Under the pieces are notes generated by a model. It saw only the letters and a list, made by a program, of their open reading frames with translations. It was not told where the DNA came from and ran no database searches. Positions 33,552-40,463 of a stretch of 52,333 bases of DNA are shown one piece after another; the stretch's first letter is position 1; each line of letters opens with the position of its first letter. The stretch spans positions 1-52,333 of the forward strand of contig JAJYJC010000004.1 in assembly GCA_021796415.1 (NCBI GenBank), read 5' to 3'. The DNA is from a bacterium. Lineage in GTDB: Bacteria > Patescibacteriota > CPR2 > UBA1875 > JAJYID01. Both the position numbers and the translations under genes were made by a program.

Positions 33552-33835
33552 TATATTCCTTTAAATTCCTCTATTTTATCGCCGGCTTTCAGTGTGACAT
33601 ACGCCTTTTTGAAATCCGATCTTTTGCCATACTTTCTGCCGACTCTTTTGACTTTTCCTTTTACGACAACTGTTCTAACGTTTACAACCGTTACCTTAAA
33701 AAGTTTTTCTATTGTCCCCGCTATTTCAATCTTGTTTGCATCCATGTCAACAACAAATACATACTTTCCTTCTTCTGCCTTAGCGAAGCTTTTCTCGCTG
33801 ATAACCGGTTTCTTTAAAATGCCTAGCATTTCCAT
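33551..33835 (-). CDS. rplW: 50S ribosomal protein L23
   Basis: LKKPVISEKSFAKAEEGKYVFVVDMDANKIEIAGTIEKLFKVTVVNVRT is standard L23. 94 aa. Located at the exit tunnel. Overlaps both neighbours by TAATG. Confidence 0.97.
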   Translation of the reverse strand: MEMLGILKKPVISEKSFAKAEEGKYVFVVDMDANKIEIAGTIEKLFKVTVVNVRTVVVKGKVKRVGRKYGKRSDFKKAYVTLKAGDKIEEFKGI

Positions 33836-34452
33836 TATTTTGCCTCCTCACTAAGCATCTTTAAACTCTCGCCGATAAAAACCACTTTTCTTGCCCACGT
33901 AATATCATATGCGTTTAGGTTTTTGTAATTTACCATTTTGACACCCGGCAAGTTTCGAACGCTCTTTTCTGCGTTTTCATCATTTTTCTCAACAACTATC
34001 AGTGTGTTTCTGTTTAAGTCCAGTTTCTTTAGCAAATTTGCAAACACCTTGGTGCTTGGCTTCTCCATCTTTATCTCGCTGATGGCCAAAATGTCTGCAT
34101 CTTTTTTTGTCCTAAGCGCGGACATGAGAGCTGCATTTCTTTTTTTCTTTGGCATATTTAGCTTATAGTTTTGCGCGCCGGTCGGGCCAAATGTTACCCC
34201 GCCGCCTCTCCATATAGGCGACCTTGAGGAGCCTGCTCTGGCGCGGCCTGTTCCTTTTTGTCTCCACGGCTTCTTGCCGCCACCGGAAACTTCAGATCTG
34301 TCAAGCGTCTTTGCGCCTGCCTGCCTCTTATTTGACTGTATGATGTGCAAAGCCTCAGCAAGCAAAGATTCATTTACTCTTCCATCAAAAACCTTGGTAC
34401 TTATCGTACTTTCTGTTTTTTTGCCTGTTTTGTCATAAACTGCTACTTTCAT
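33835..34452 (-). CDS. rplD: 50S ribosomal protein L4
   Basis: The loop GGGKKPWRQKGTGRARAGSSRSPIWRGGGVTFGP reaches the exit tunnel. 205 aa. In E. coli L4 represses its own operon through the S10 leader; this operon starts at rplC. The leader AAAGGAGCGTGAGAGACGC is repeat-associated. Confidence 0.98.
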   Translation of the reverse strand: MKVAVYDKTGKKTESTISTKVFDGRVNESLLAEALHIIQSNKRQAGAKTLDRSEVSGGGKKPWRQKGTGRARAGSSRSPIWRGGGVTFGPTGAQNYKLNMPKKKRNAALMSALRTKKDADILAISEIKMEKPSTKVFANLLKKLDLNRNTLIVVEKNDENAEKSVRNLPGVKMVNYKNLNAYDITWARKVVFIGESLKMLSEEAK

Positions 34453-34472
34453 GCGTCTCTCACGCTCCTTTT

Positions 34473-34583
34473 GTAACTAATTACTTATCTTAAACGAATC
34501 TATGAATATTACTTATTATCACGAATCTATTTGTACTCATTTGTTACCATTTGTAGATTCGTCTAGGATTTGTAATTCGTTAC
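34473..34583. repeat. Spacer repeat family A, copy 4 (rplC-rplD)
   Basis: Starts GTAACTAATTACTTATCTTA, ends GGATTTGTAATTCGTTAC. It overlaps the last bases and stop of rplC. Confidence 0.85.
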
Positions 34584-35188
34584 ACATTAACACTCTTTAT
34601 TAACACAACTGACTTTCTTGGTCCCGGTACTGCTCCTTTAATTGCCAAAACGTTCTTCTCCGCATCTACCTTTTCGATTGTTAAATTTTTAACCGTTGTC
34701 TTAGCATGGCCCATCTGACCGGGCAGCTTTCTCCCTTTGAAAACATGCTGCGGAAACATAGCCCCGATAGAACCGGGCCTTCGCTGATTTCTTGAACCGT
34801 GAGTCATGGGACCGCGATGGAAGTTGTGCCTTTTGATCGTTCCGGCAAATCCTTTTCCTTTGCTTACGCCTGTAACGTGGATTTTTTCTCCTTCTTTGAA
34901 AACATCGCACATTATAGCGTCACCAACCTTCATGTCCTCGCCTACGATTTTCACCTCTTTCAGAAATCTCGGCTTTGATCCTGATTTTTTTAAATGGCCG
35001 AGAATCGGCTTTGAAAGTTTCTTGGTTTCGCCAAATCCAATCTGCATGGCCTCGTAACCGTCTTTCTCGGTGTTTCTGATTTGCGTAACCACGCACGGAC
35101 CCGCCTCTACCAATGTAACAGGAACCATCTCGCCGTTTTTGCCGAAATAGTTTGTCATTCCAATTTTTTTGCCTAGAATTGCTTTCAT
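34580..35188 (-). CDS. rplC: 50S ribosomal protein L3
   Basis: MKAILGKKIGMTNYFGKNGEMVPVTLVEAGPCVVTQIR and KGFAGTIKRHNFHRGPMTHGSRNQRRPGSIGAMFPQHVFKGRKLPGQMG are diagnostic. I use the ATG at 35188; an in-frame TTG lies three codons upstream. No strong Shine-Dalgarno sequence is visible. 202 aa. First gene of the merged ribosomal operon, separated from rpsJ by five foreign genes. Confidence 0.97.
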   Translation of the reverse strand: MKAILGKKIGMTNYFGKNGEMVPVTLVEAGPCVVTQIRNTEKDGYEAMQIGFGETKKLSKPILGHLKKSGSKPRFLKEVKIVGEDMKVGDAIMCDVFKEGEKIHVTGVSKGKGFAGTIKRHNFHRGPMTHGSRNQRRPGSIGAMFPQHVFKGRKLPGQMGHAKTTVKNLTIEKVDAEKNVLAIKGAVPGPRKSVVLIKSVNV

Positions 35189-35315
35189 TTTTCGCAACTA
35201 AAATTTCTTCGACATACCGACAGTTTCCCCTTAGGACTTGTCAGCACCCCGTTTGTTTTAATATTATTTCTTTGTTATTTTGCGGGAATTAATCCCTAAA
35301 AAATAAACTTGTAAA
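35189..35315 (-). promoter_or_regulatory. Leader of the rplC operon
   Basis: This is an untranslated leader of about 120 nt. It contains GGGATTAATTCCC (a short inverted repeat) and a GC-richer part (GGGGTGCTGACAAGTCC then AAGGGGAAACTGTC). It is a candidate for autogenous control, but I do not recognise a known L4 or L3 leader. Confidence 0.35.
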
Positions 35316-35344
35316 ATTATAGCGAAACCAGAACAAAAAGTCAA
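35316..35344 (-). promoter_or_regulatory. Promoter of the S10-spc-alpha operon
   Basis: TTGACT (35344-35339), 17-bp spacer, TATAAT (35321-35316): near-consensus sigma70 promoter. Confidence 0.85.
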
Positions 35345-35429
35345 TACTTTCGAAAACGTGGGATTTGGGGGATCGCTTCGCTTGTGGAAATTGTTTGATG
35401 CAACTTCAACAGCTACCACAATTCCAGCA

Positions 35430-35966
35430 TTATTTTCGTCCTTTCTTTCCTTTGACGATTATGGGCTTGCCCAGGATCTTTCTCGCCTCTTCCTTCAATG
35501 GTATTTTCCAACCCAAGTTTTCCTTCTCTTTAATAAGTTTTAGCAAATAAAAGGGGTGGACATGAATATAGTTTCCTTTAAAGAAATATCTGACTTGTTT
35601 TTTGTCCTTTTTGGGTAATAGTTTCAGAAGTTCGCTTGTGACAAAGTCAGGCGCAAAGAGATATACATCTGTTACTTCCTTTCGAATAATAGTGTCGTCT
35701 ATCAAAAGATCTAACTCTTTCAAAAATCTATGTCTGAACTTTGCCTTATTTGTCTCAAGCACCGAACCGGACTCAAAAACATGCCCATGGCCGGCGCTCT
35801 CGAAAAAACCCTCTTTGTCCGAATAATGCGGGTAGAGCATCTTGAACTCACCTGTCATTTCTATCTCTCCGTTGCTTGCGACGTAGAAGTCAGCTGTATG
35901 CAATCCGGCAGTGACAATCAAGGCGTTTTTGCTCCTAAATTGCGGCAAATCCCTGGTGATCTTCAT
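35430..35966 (-). CDS. Hypothetical protein, possibly eRF1-like (baeRF / host-attachment type)
   Basis: This soluble protein of 178 aa starts SKNALIVTAGLHTADFYVAS, continues HRFLKELDLLIDDTIIRKEVTDVYLFAPDFVTSELLKLLPK and has a basic C-terminus. The pattern of a short beta-rich start followed by a 'lapDfvtseL' helix recalls bacterial eRF1-like proteins (the so-called host attachment family), which may act in ribosome rescue. I cannot confirm this by eye. It is the gene nearest the rplC promoter, on the same strand, in the block inserted between rpsJ and rplC. Confidence 0.45.
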   Translation of the reverse strand: MKITRDLPQFRSKNALIVTAGLHTADFYVASNGEIEMTGEFKMLYPHYSDKEGFFESAGHGHVFESGSVLETNKAKFRHRFLKELDLLIDDTIIRKEVTDVYLFAPDFVTSELLKLLPKKDKKQVRYFFKGNYIHVHPFYLLKLIKEKENLGWKIPLKEEARKILGKPIIVKGKKGRK

Positions 35967-36177
35967 GCCGCTAAACTAACATGGGAAATAAATAATTTAA
36001 CTGTTTAAAGTTATAAATCCAATAACCCAGAGCACTTATACACGTCACACGACTTACGCATTCCGCACACACCCGGTGAGCAAATACCACCCACACCCGG
36101 TGTGTAAAATCAGCGAAATGCGTAAATCATGGTCATTCTGGCCTGTCTTGCCGGCAGGCAGGCCTGTCCAGAATCTT
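35967..36177. repeat. Spacer with palindromic elements upstream of the eRF1-like gene
   Basis: It holds ACACACCCGGTG and CACACCCGGTGTGT (about 36067-36110), which share their core with the palindrome inside rluD. It also holds a composite element at 36132-36175: ATTCTGG/CCAGAAT arms enclosing a CTTGCCGGCAGGCAGG palindrome. Confidence 0.6.
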
Positions 36178-37119
36178 TTATTTCTGAAGAGTTTTCTCGG
36201 TAACCATACTTAGCCACTTGCCATATGTTTTGACTTTGCCATGAACAATATCGAGGTAGAGCTCACGGATTTTTTTCGTTACCTCCCCCTCTTTTTCTCC
36301 TGTTAGCTTAAGGTCGTTTATCTGTCCGATGGCATTGACTTCCACGGCCGTCCCGACAAAGAAAGCCTCATCAAAGCCCTTGATTGCATCCGGTTTGATG
36401 TCTTTTTCCTTGACTCGCATACCCAATTCTCTCTGGGCAATTTCAATTATTGAAGCCCTTGTTATCCCTGGCAAAATAGAGCCTTTGTTTGGCGTGAATA
36501 ATTGTTTGTCTTTGACGAAAAATACATTCTCTCCCGGACCTTCGGCAATATTTCCCTTGTAATCTAGAAGTAACGCTTCATCAAAGCCGTGATTTTTGGC
36601 ATCTGTTGAAGCCAGTATCGAGTTGGCGTAATGTCCGGAGATTTTGGCTGTCATAACGCTGGATTTGGGATGAATCCGTGTGAAATCAGATATCTTGACC
36701 TTTACCGCTTCCTTGGAAAGATATTTACCCCAAGGCCAGGCCGCAATCATGACATTAATTTCTGAACCCGCCGGATCTAATCCCATCTTCTCACCGTAAA
36801 ATACCAGCGGCCTTATGTAACACTCGGTTAAATTATTTTTTCGGATAATTTCAAGTGTCGCTTCAATAATTTCAGCCTCACTCCACCCGTCATTCCCGCG
36901 CAGGCGGGAATCCATCTGCATTGCCTCTGCTGACTTATACAACCTTTTTATATGATCTTCCAATCTAAAGACTGCTGGACCGCGTGAAGTCTCGTAACAA
37001 CGAATTCCTTCAAACACTCCTGAGCCATAGTGAAGAGAATGATTCAAGATATGAACCCGCGACTCTTCAAATGGAATAACTTCCCCGTTAAGCCATATAA
37101 AATCAGCCAGCTTCTGCAT
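36178..37119 (-). CDS. ilvE: Branched-chain amino acid aminotransferase IlvE-like
   Basis: This is a fold-type IV PLP enzyme. HSLHYGSGVFEGIRCYET, the catalytic lysine Lys159 (VMTAKISGHYANS), the ALLLDYKGNIAEGPGENVFFV block and LPGITRASIIEIA are all present. 313 aa. At residues about 69-79 the sequence MDSRLRGNDGW replaces the expected short link between SAEAMQ and EAEIIEATLEIIR. This piece is the translation of a mobile-like palindrome (36889-36914). It follows the NUDIX gene directly (stop-ATG adjacent). With no other branched-chain synthesis gene nearby it may serve other transaminations. Confidence 0.92.
   Translation of the reverse strand: MQKLADFIWLNGEVIPFEESRVHILNHSLHYGSGVFEGIRCYETSRGPAVFRLEDHIKRLYKSAEAMQMDSRLRGNDGWSEAEIIEATLEIIRKNNLTECYIRPLVFYGEKMGLDPAGSEINVMIAAWPWGKYLSKEAVKVKISDFTRIHPKSSVMTAKISGHYANSILASTDAKNHGFDEALLLDYKGNIAEGPGENVFFVKDKQLFTPNKGSILPGITRASIIEIAQRELGMRVKEKDIKPDAIKGFDEAFFVGTAVEVNAIGQINDLKLTGEKEGEVTKKIRELYLDIVHGKVKTYGKWLSMVTEKTLQK
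36889..36914. repeat. Palindromic element ATTCCCGC/GCGGGAAT inside ilvE
   Basis: ATTCCCGC (36892-36899), loop GCAG, GCGGGAAT (36904-36911). It encodes DSRLRGNDG in frame. The intergenic copy at 11836-11862 differs by one base. Confidence 0.9.
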
Positions 37120-37572
37120 TTATTTAATCTCCTTAAAAAATGGCTTTTCGGATTCAACCCAGTCAGCAATTTCTTCTTGGATTCCTTCCGGCAGGATTAT
37201 TTGTTTTTTCAAATCTTTCTCTTTCGTTGCAATAAATTCTATATGATCTTCCTTACTTTTAATATCATCCGTTGGAAGATTGACTTCAAATATAATATTT
37301 ACCTCATGTTGTAATTTATCTTTATGATGAACAAATAAATTTTCGCAAATTCCAACAAATGACGAAATATCGATATTTTTTATCCCTAGCTCTTCTCTCA
37401 ACTCTCTTTTTAGGGCTTCTTTGGCGCTCTCACCATTTTCAACATGGCCTCCCGGTAAAAAATGCCAGCTTTTATCTTTTAACTTGCATAAAATCACATT
37501 ACCGGAAGGGCTCCGCAAAAAGCCCCTGGCTATAAAATGAATATTAGAATCAGGAGAAAAGTATTGCCGCAT
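37120..37572 (-). CDS. NUDIX hydrolase
   Basis: The Nudix box GHVENGESAKEALKRELREELGI fits Gx5Ex7REUxEExGU. 150 aa. NUDIX enzymes hydrolyse nucleoside diphosphate derivatives; the substrate is unknown. The predicted promoter -10 element (TATAAT) ends 6 bases before the ATG, so a leaderless mRNA is likely. It is in an operon with ilvE. Confidence 0.9.
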   Translation of the reverse strand: MRQYFSPDSNIHFIARGFLRSPSGNVILCKLKDKSWHFLPGGHVENGESAKEALKRELREELGIKNIDISSFVGICENLFVHHKDKLQHEVNIIFEVNLPTDDIKSKEDHIEFIATKEKDLKKQIILPEGIQEEIADWVESEKPFFKEIK

Positions 37573-37578
37573 ACTTTC

Positions 37579-37584
37579 ATTATA
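37579..37584 (-). promoter_or_regulatory. -10 element of the NUDIX-ilvE operon (leaderless)
   Basis: TATAAT lies so that transcription would start at the A of the NUDIX ATG (37572). The -35 region (TTCCTT at 17 bp) is weak. Confidence 0.45.
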
Positions 37585-37608
37585 GCCGAGTTGAAGCTCG
37601 AAGGAAAA

Positions 37609-38088
37609 TTATTGTAGCCAAGAATTTTTCTTCACAAACCCCAGCTTTTTCCAGCGCTTTCCAAGTCCCAGATAATCACCGGCGCCAACTGATGCAAGGG
37701 TCAAGAGAACCAAAATATAGACAATGTGTTCGTCAATTAGCGGATTCATTTTGATAGGCAGTGATGCCAGCCATATGAGAAACATCATTATAGATCCCAC
37801 ATATGCAGAGAGCTTTACTCTGAAGCCGAGTATTAAACCGACTCCCACGAAAAGCATTCCCAGCATAAAGAGCCAATCCACAACCACATTACCCGCCAGA
37901 CTGTGAAATGTACCGGCAAAAGGACCTTGCACAGATTTTAGAAACCCTGCCGTTGGCGATACGCCGTTAAGCCAAGCTTTCCCTGACTTAGTCGCATAGC
38001 CCAAGCCAAAAAGCTTATCCAGAAAAGTCCACAGAAATATCCAGCCCATCACGATTCTCGTGAGTCCAAATAAATATTCTTTTTTCAT
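37609..38088 (-). CDS. DoxX/DoxD-family integral membrane protein
   Basis: This four-helix membrane protein of 159 aa contains TRIVMGWIFLWTFLDKLFGLG, a loop with SPTAGFL, and the later helices LFMLGMLFVGVGLILGF and HIVYILVLLTLASVGAGDYLGLG. The pattern matches the DoxX/DoxD (thiosulfate:quinone oxidoreductase small subunit-like) families. Function is uncertain; DoxX proteins are linked to redox or membrane stress. It may be controlled by the TrpR-like protein next door, because a palindromic operator stands upstream of its promoter. Confidence 0.75.
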   Translation of the reverse strand: MKKEYLFGLTRIVMGWIFLWTFLDKLFGLGYATKSGKAWLNGVSPTAGFLKSVQGPFAGTFHSLAGNVVVDWLFMLGMLFVGVGLILGFRVKLSAYVGSIMMFLIWLASLPIKMNPLIDEHIVYILVLLTLASVGAGDYLGLGKRWKKLGFVKKNSWLQ

Positions 38089-38119
38089 TTTTTGCCTTCC
38101 TGCCCTCTCCGCCTATTGG

Positions 38120-38142
38120 CGGATAAACTCCGCTTAGCGAAG
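38120..38142. repeat. Palindromic element CGGATAAACTCCGCTTAGCG
   Basis: This GC-richer repeat in the doxX leader is preceded by a CCGCC/GGCGG hairpin (38109-38122). It is shared with the rpsE-rplO spacer (26381-26403), differing at one position. Confidence 0.7.
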
Positions 38143-38171
38143 GTGGGTCTTTATGATTTTTTTCCCCCTTC

Positions 38172-38199
38172 ATAATACCATAATAATTTTTATTGGCAA
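38172..38199 (-). promoter_or_regulatory. Promoter of the DoxX-like gene
   Basis: TTGCCA (38199-38194), 16-bp spacer, TATTAT (38177-38172). It begins 9 bp after the palindrome at 38208-38239. Confidence 0.65.
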
Positions 38200-38207
38200 A
38201 TCTTTTT

Positions 38208-38239
38208 ACCACTAGCCTAAACCGGTTTAGGCTAGTGGT
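38208..38239. promoter_or_regulatory. Perfect 32-bp palindrome, putative TrpR-like operator 2
   Basis: The 16-bp arms are fully complementary; the centre is CTAAACCGGTTTAG and the outer part ACTAG/CTAGT. It lies between the TrpR-like gene and the doxX promoter. There is no U-tract, so it does not look like a terminator. Confidence 0.75.
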
Positions 38240-38246
38240 TCACCCG

Positions 38247-38591
38247 TTAATTAATTCTTACTCCTTTGTATCTTATGGTTCTTGTTCTTTTTCGATACGT
38301 CGTTATTTTCTTCTTAGTTAATTTTGCGCTTTTTTCAAAGCCAAAACCACATTTCAAGCTAAGCCTGCTGATTGCAGTTGCGCTCATACCTGTTGCGATC
38401 TTTATATCAGCATATGTTGACCCTTCGCTGATCATTTTCAAAACCTTGTATCGTCTGGCAATATCGTTAATTTCTCTCGTAGTCAAAACATTGTCAAAAA
38501 TACTTCCAACTTCATCCCTATTTCTGCATTCCACTAATAAATCCATTACATCGGCAATTTCTTTATCATGCCAAATCAATCTTTTATTCAT
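38247..38591 (-). CDS. TrpR/YerC-family transcriptional regulator
   Basis: This small helical DNA-binding protein of 114 aa has the TrpR-superfamily layout: helix-rich N-part (VMDLLVECRNRDEVGSIFDNVLTTREINDIARRYKVLKMI) and the helix-turn-helix TYADIKIATGMSATAISRLSLKCG. The start at 38591 is chosen because AAGGAGG lies 6 bases upstream; a reading to 38606 begins inside the leader. YerC-type proteins are common in Firmicutes and CPR, and their ligand is unknown. A palindrome overlapping its -35 region suggests autoregulation. Confidence 0.88.
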   Translation of the reverse strand: MNKRLIWHDKEIADVMDLLVECRNRDEVGSIFDNVLTTREINDIARRYKVLKMISEGSTYADIKIATGMSATAISRLSLKCGFGFEKSAKLTKKKITTYRKRTRTIRYKGVRIN

Positions 38592-38614
38592 AACACCCTC
38601 CTTCATTATTAGAT

Positions 38615-38643
38615 ATTAAATTAAATCAACCAATACTAGTCTA
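38615..38643 (-). promoter_or_regulatory. Promoter of the TrpR-like gene
   Basis: TAGACT (38643-38638), 17-bp spacer, TTTAAT (38620-38615). The -35 hexamer lies inside the palindrome at 38635-38660. Confidence 0.5.
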
Positions 38644-38660
38644 AACCGGTTTAGACCAGT
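38635..38660. promoter_or_regulatory. 26-bp palindrome, putative TrpR-like operator 1
   Basis: Arms ACTAGTCTAAACC and GGTTTAGACCAGT, with one mismatched pair. It has the same CTAAACCGGTTTAG centre as the palindrome downstream of the gene. Confidence 0.75.
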
Positions 38661-38700
38661 GAAACAAGTAGACAGAATTTGTGGCTTAAATTTATTCAGT

Positions 38701-38734
38701 ATAAAGAGAGACTCGGGTTCGAGTCTCTCTTTAT
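38701..38734. terminator. Terminator of the str operon (after rpsJ)
   Basis: ATAAAGAGAGACTCG and CGAGTCTCTCTTTAT form a perfect 15-bp stem with a GGTT loop. It follows rpsJ and separates it from the TrpR-like gene. Confidence 0.85.
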
Positions 38735-38757
38735 TACCGTATTGCCGTAAATCGGTT

Positions 38758-39078
38758 CTACATTTTGATTTCGATATTCACGCAAGATGGCAGCGAGAGA
38801 TCCATCAAGGTATCTATGGTCTTTGGTGTCGGCTCAGTAATGTCAATTAGCCTTTTATGAGTTCTCATCTCAAACTGTTCTCTGGAGTTTTTGTCAATGT
38901 TTGAGGCTCGAATCACGGTGGTTGACTTTCGCTCGGTCGGAAGAGGAATCGGTCCCTGGACCACTGCCCCGCTTCTCTCGGCCGTCTCCATAATCTGCTT
39001 AGCCGACTGATCAATTAATTTATGATCATATGACTTTAGCTTGATGCGAATTCTCTGCTTTGTTTTTTCTTCTGCCAT
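38758..39078 (-). CDS. rpsJ: 30S ribosomal protein S10
   Basis: S10 (NusE) also serves in antitermination. [21 protein letters not shown] and [41 protein letters not shown] are diagnostic. 106 aa. It ends the str operon here instead of leading the rplC operon, being separated from rplC by five genes. Confidence 0.98.
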   Translation of the reverse strand: MAEEKTKQRIRIKLKSYDHKLIDQSAKQIMETAERSGAVVQGPIPLPTERKSTTVIRASNIDKNSREQFEMRTHKRLIDITEPTPKTIDTLMDLSLPSCVNIEIKM

Positions 39079-39103
39079 TTGTTAATGTGCTTTTTCTTTA
39101 TTA

Positions 39104-40285
39104 TTATTTTGTAATCTTTGTTACAACACCAGCTCCAACTGTTCGGCCGCCTTCACGGATGGCAAATCTTAGACCATCTTCCAATGCGATTGGCTGGATA
39201 AGTTTGACGTTCATGTTAATTTCGTCGCCCGGCATAACCATTTCTACTTTTTCCGGAAGGATAACTTCACCGGTTACATCAGTTGTTCGGATGTAGAACT
39301 GAGGTTTGTAACCCTTGAAGAATGGGGTATGTCTGCCGCCTTCTTCTTTGGTAAGAATGTATGCTGAAGCTTCAAACTCGGTGTGAGGTGTAATAGTTCC
39401 CGGTTTTGCAAGGACTTGCCCTCTTTCGATACCGGTCTTTTCAATCCCTCGAAGAAGAAGTCCTGCATTGTCACCGGCCTGTCCTGAATCAAGTGATTTT
39501 TTGAACATTTCGATACCGGTAACGGTTGTTTTCTTGGTTGGTTTGATACCAACGATATCTACCTCGTCACCAACTTTTACAGAACCTCTCTCGATTCTTC
39601 CGGTTGCAACAGTTCCTCTGCCTTTGATGGAGAAGACGTCTTCTACCGGCATCAAGAATGGCTTGTCAATGTCTCTCTTTGGCTCGGGAATATATGAGTC
39701 AAGCGCGTCCATAAGATCCATGATCGCCTTTTCGTTGTCTGCGTCGCCTTCAAGAGCCTTCAAAGCTGAGCCTCGGACAATAGGAATATCTTTTCCCGGG
39801 AATTCGTACTTGGTCAGAAGTTCTCTGATTTCTTCCTCAACCAAGTCAAGCATCTCAGGATCGTCTACTTGGTCAACTTTGTTCATGAATACAACGATGT
39901 AAGGCACGCCAACCTGGCGAGCAAGCAAGATGTGCTCTCTGGTCTGAGGCATCGGTCCGTCAGCGGCTGAAACCACCAAAATAGCTCCGTCCATCTGCGC
40001 GGCGCCGGTGATCATGTTTTTTACATAATCAGCATGTCCCGGACAATCAACGTGGGCATAGTGCCTTTTATCTGTTTCATACTCAACATGAGCGGTAGCA
40101 ATAGTAATGCCCCTCTCTCTTTCTTCCGGAGCATTGTCGATCTGGTCAAACTTCTTTACTTCAGCTTTGCCTTGCTTGCCAAGTACTGCCAAAATAGCCG
40201 CGGTCAAAGTAGTCTTACCGTGGTCAACATGTCCGATGGTACCGACATTGATATGCGGTTTTGTTCTTTCGAATTTTTCTGCCAT
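39104..40285 (-). CDS. tuf: Elongation factor Tu
   Basis: EF-Tu delivers aminoacyl-tRNA. GHVDHGKTT (G1), [12 protein letters not shown] (G3), NKVDQVDD (G4) and GSALKAL (G5) are all canonical, in contrast to EF-G next to it. 393 aa, normal. A strong AAGGAGAAAG Shine-Dalgarno sequence and its own promoter lie upstream. Confidence 0.99.
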   Translation of the reverse strand: MAEKFERTKPHINVGTIGHVDHGKTTLTAAILAVLGKQGKAEVKKFDQIDNAPEERERGITIATAHVEYETDKRHYAHVDCPGHADYVKNMITGAAQMDGAILVVSAADGPMPQTREHILLARQVGVPYIVVFMNKVDQVDDPEMLDLVEEEIRELLTKYEFPGKDIPIVRGSALKALEGDADNEKAIMDLMDALDSYIPEPKRDIDKPFLMPVEDVFSIKGRGTVATGRIERGSVKVGDEVDIVGIKPTKKTTVTGIEMFKKSLDSGQAGDNAGLLLRGIEKTGIERGQVLAKPGTITPHTEFEASAYILTKEEGGRHTPFFKGYKPQFYIRTTDVTGEVILPEKVEMVMPGDEINMNVKLIQPIALEDGLRFAIREGGRTVGAGVVTKITK

Positions 40286-40375
40286 AACTTTCTCCTTGTA
40301 AATCCTTCGAGGTTTTATACGAAGAAGGACCTTTAGATTTAATTAGTTTATTATTTTTAGTCAAGTTACCGGTTT

Positions 40376-40404
40376 ATTTTACCTTAAATTTGTTTTATTT
40401 GCAA
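40376..40404 (-). promoter_or_regulatory. Promoter of tuf-rpsJ
   Basis: TTGCAA (40404-40399), 17-bp spacer, TAAAAT (40381-40376), in the fusA-tuf spacer. Confidence 0.65.
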
Positions 40405-40463
40405 CATCTTTTGAATTTGGTTATTGGGAATTAAGCAGCCTATTTGCCTAATTACCCACTCGC

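Noticed and set aside
35189-35315. Known L4-type autoregulatory leader
   Set aside because: Some short stems are visible, but no fold that I recognise from the E. coli S10 leader.
35358-35550. Two plus-strand frames near the rplC promoter
   Set aside because: They overlap each other and the 3' end of the minus-strand gene; no motif or ribosome site.
38015-38212. Minus-strand open frame of 65 codons covering the doxX leader
   Set aside because: It overlaps doxX in another frame and is made of a palindromic repeat translation; the doxX start has its own ribosome site and promoter.
38208-38239. 32-bp palindrome as a terminator of the TrpR-like gene
   Set aside because: No U-tract follows in either direction, and the core matches the palindrome upstream of the gene, which favours an operator.
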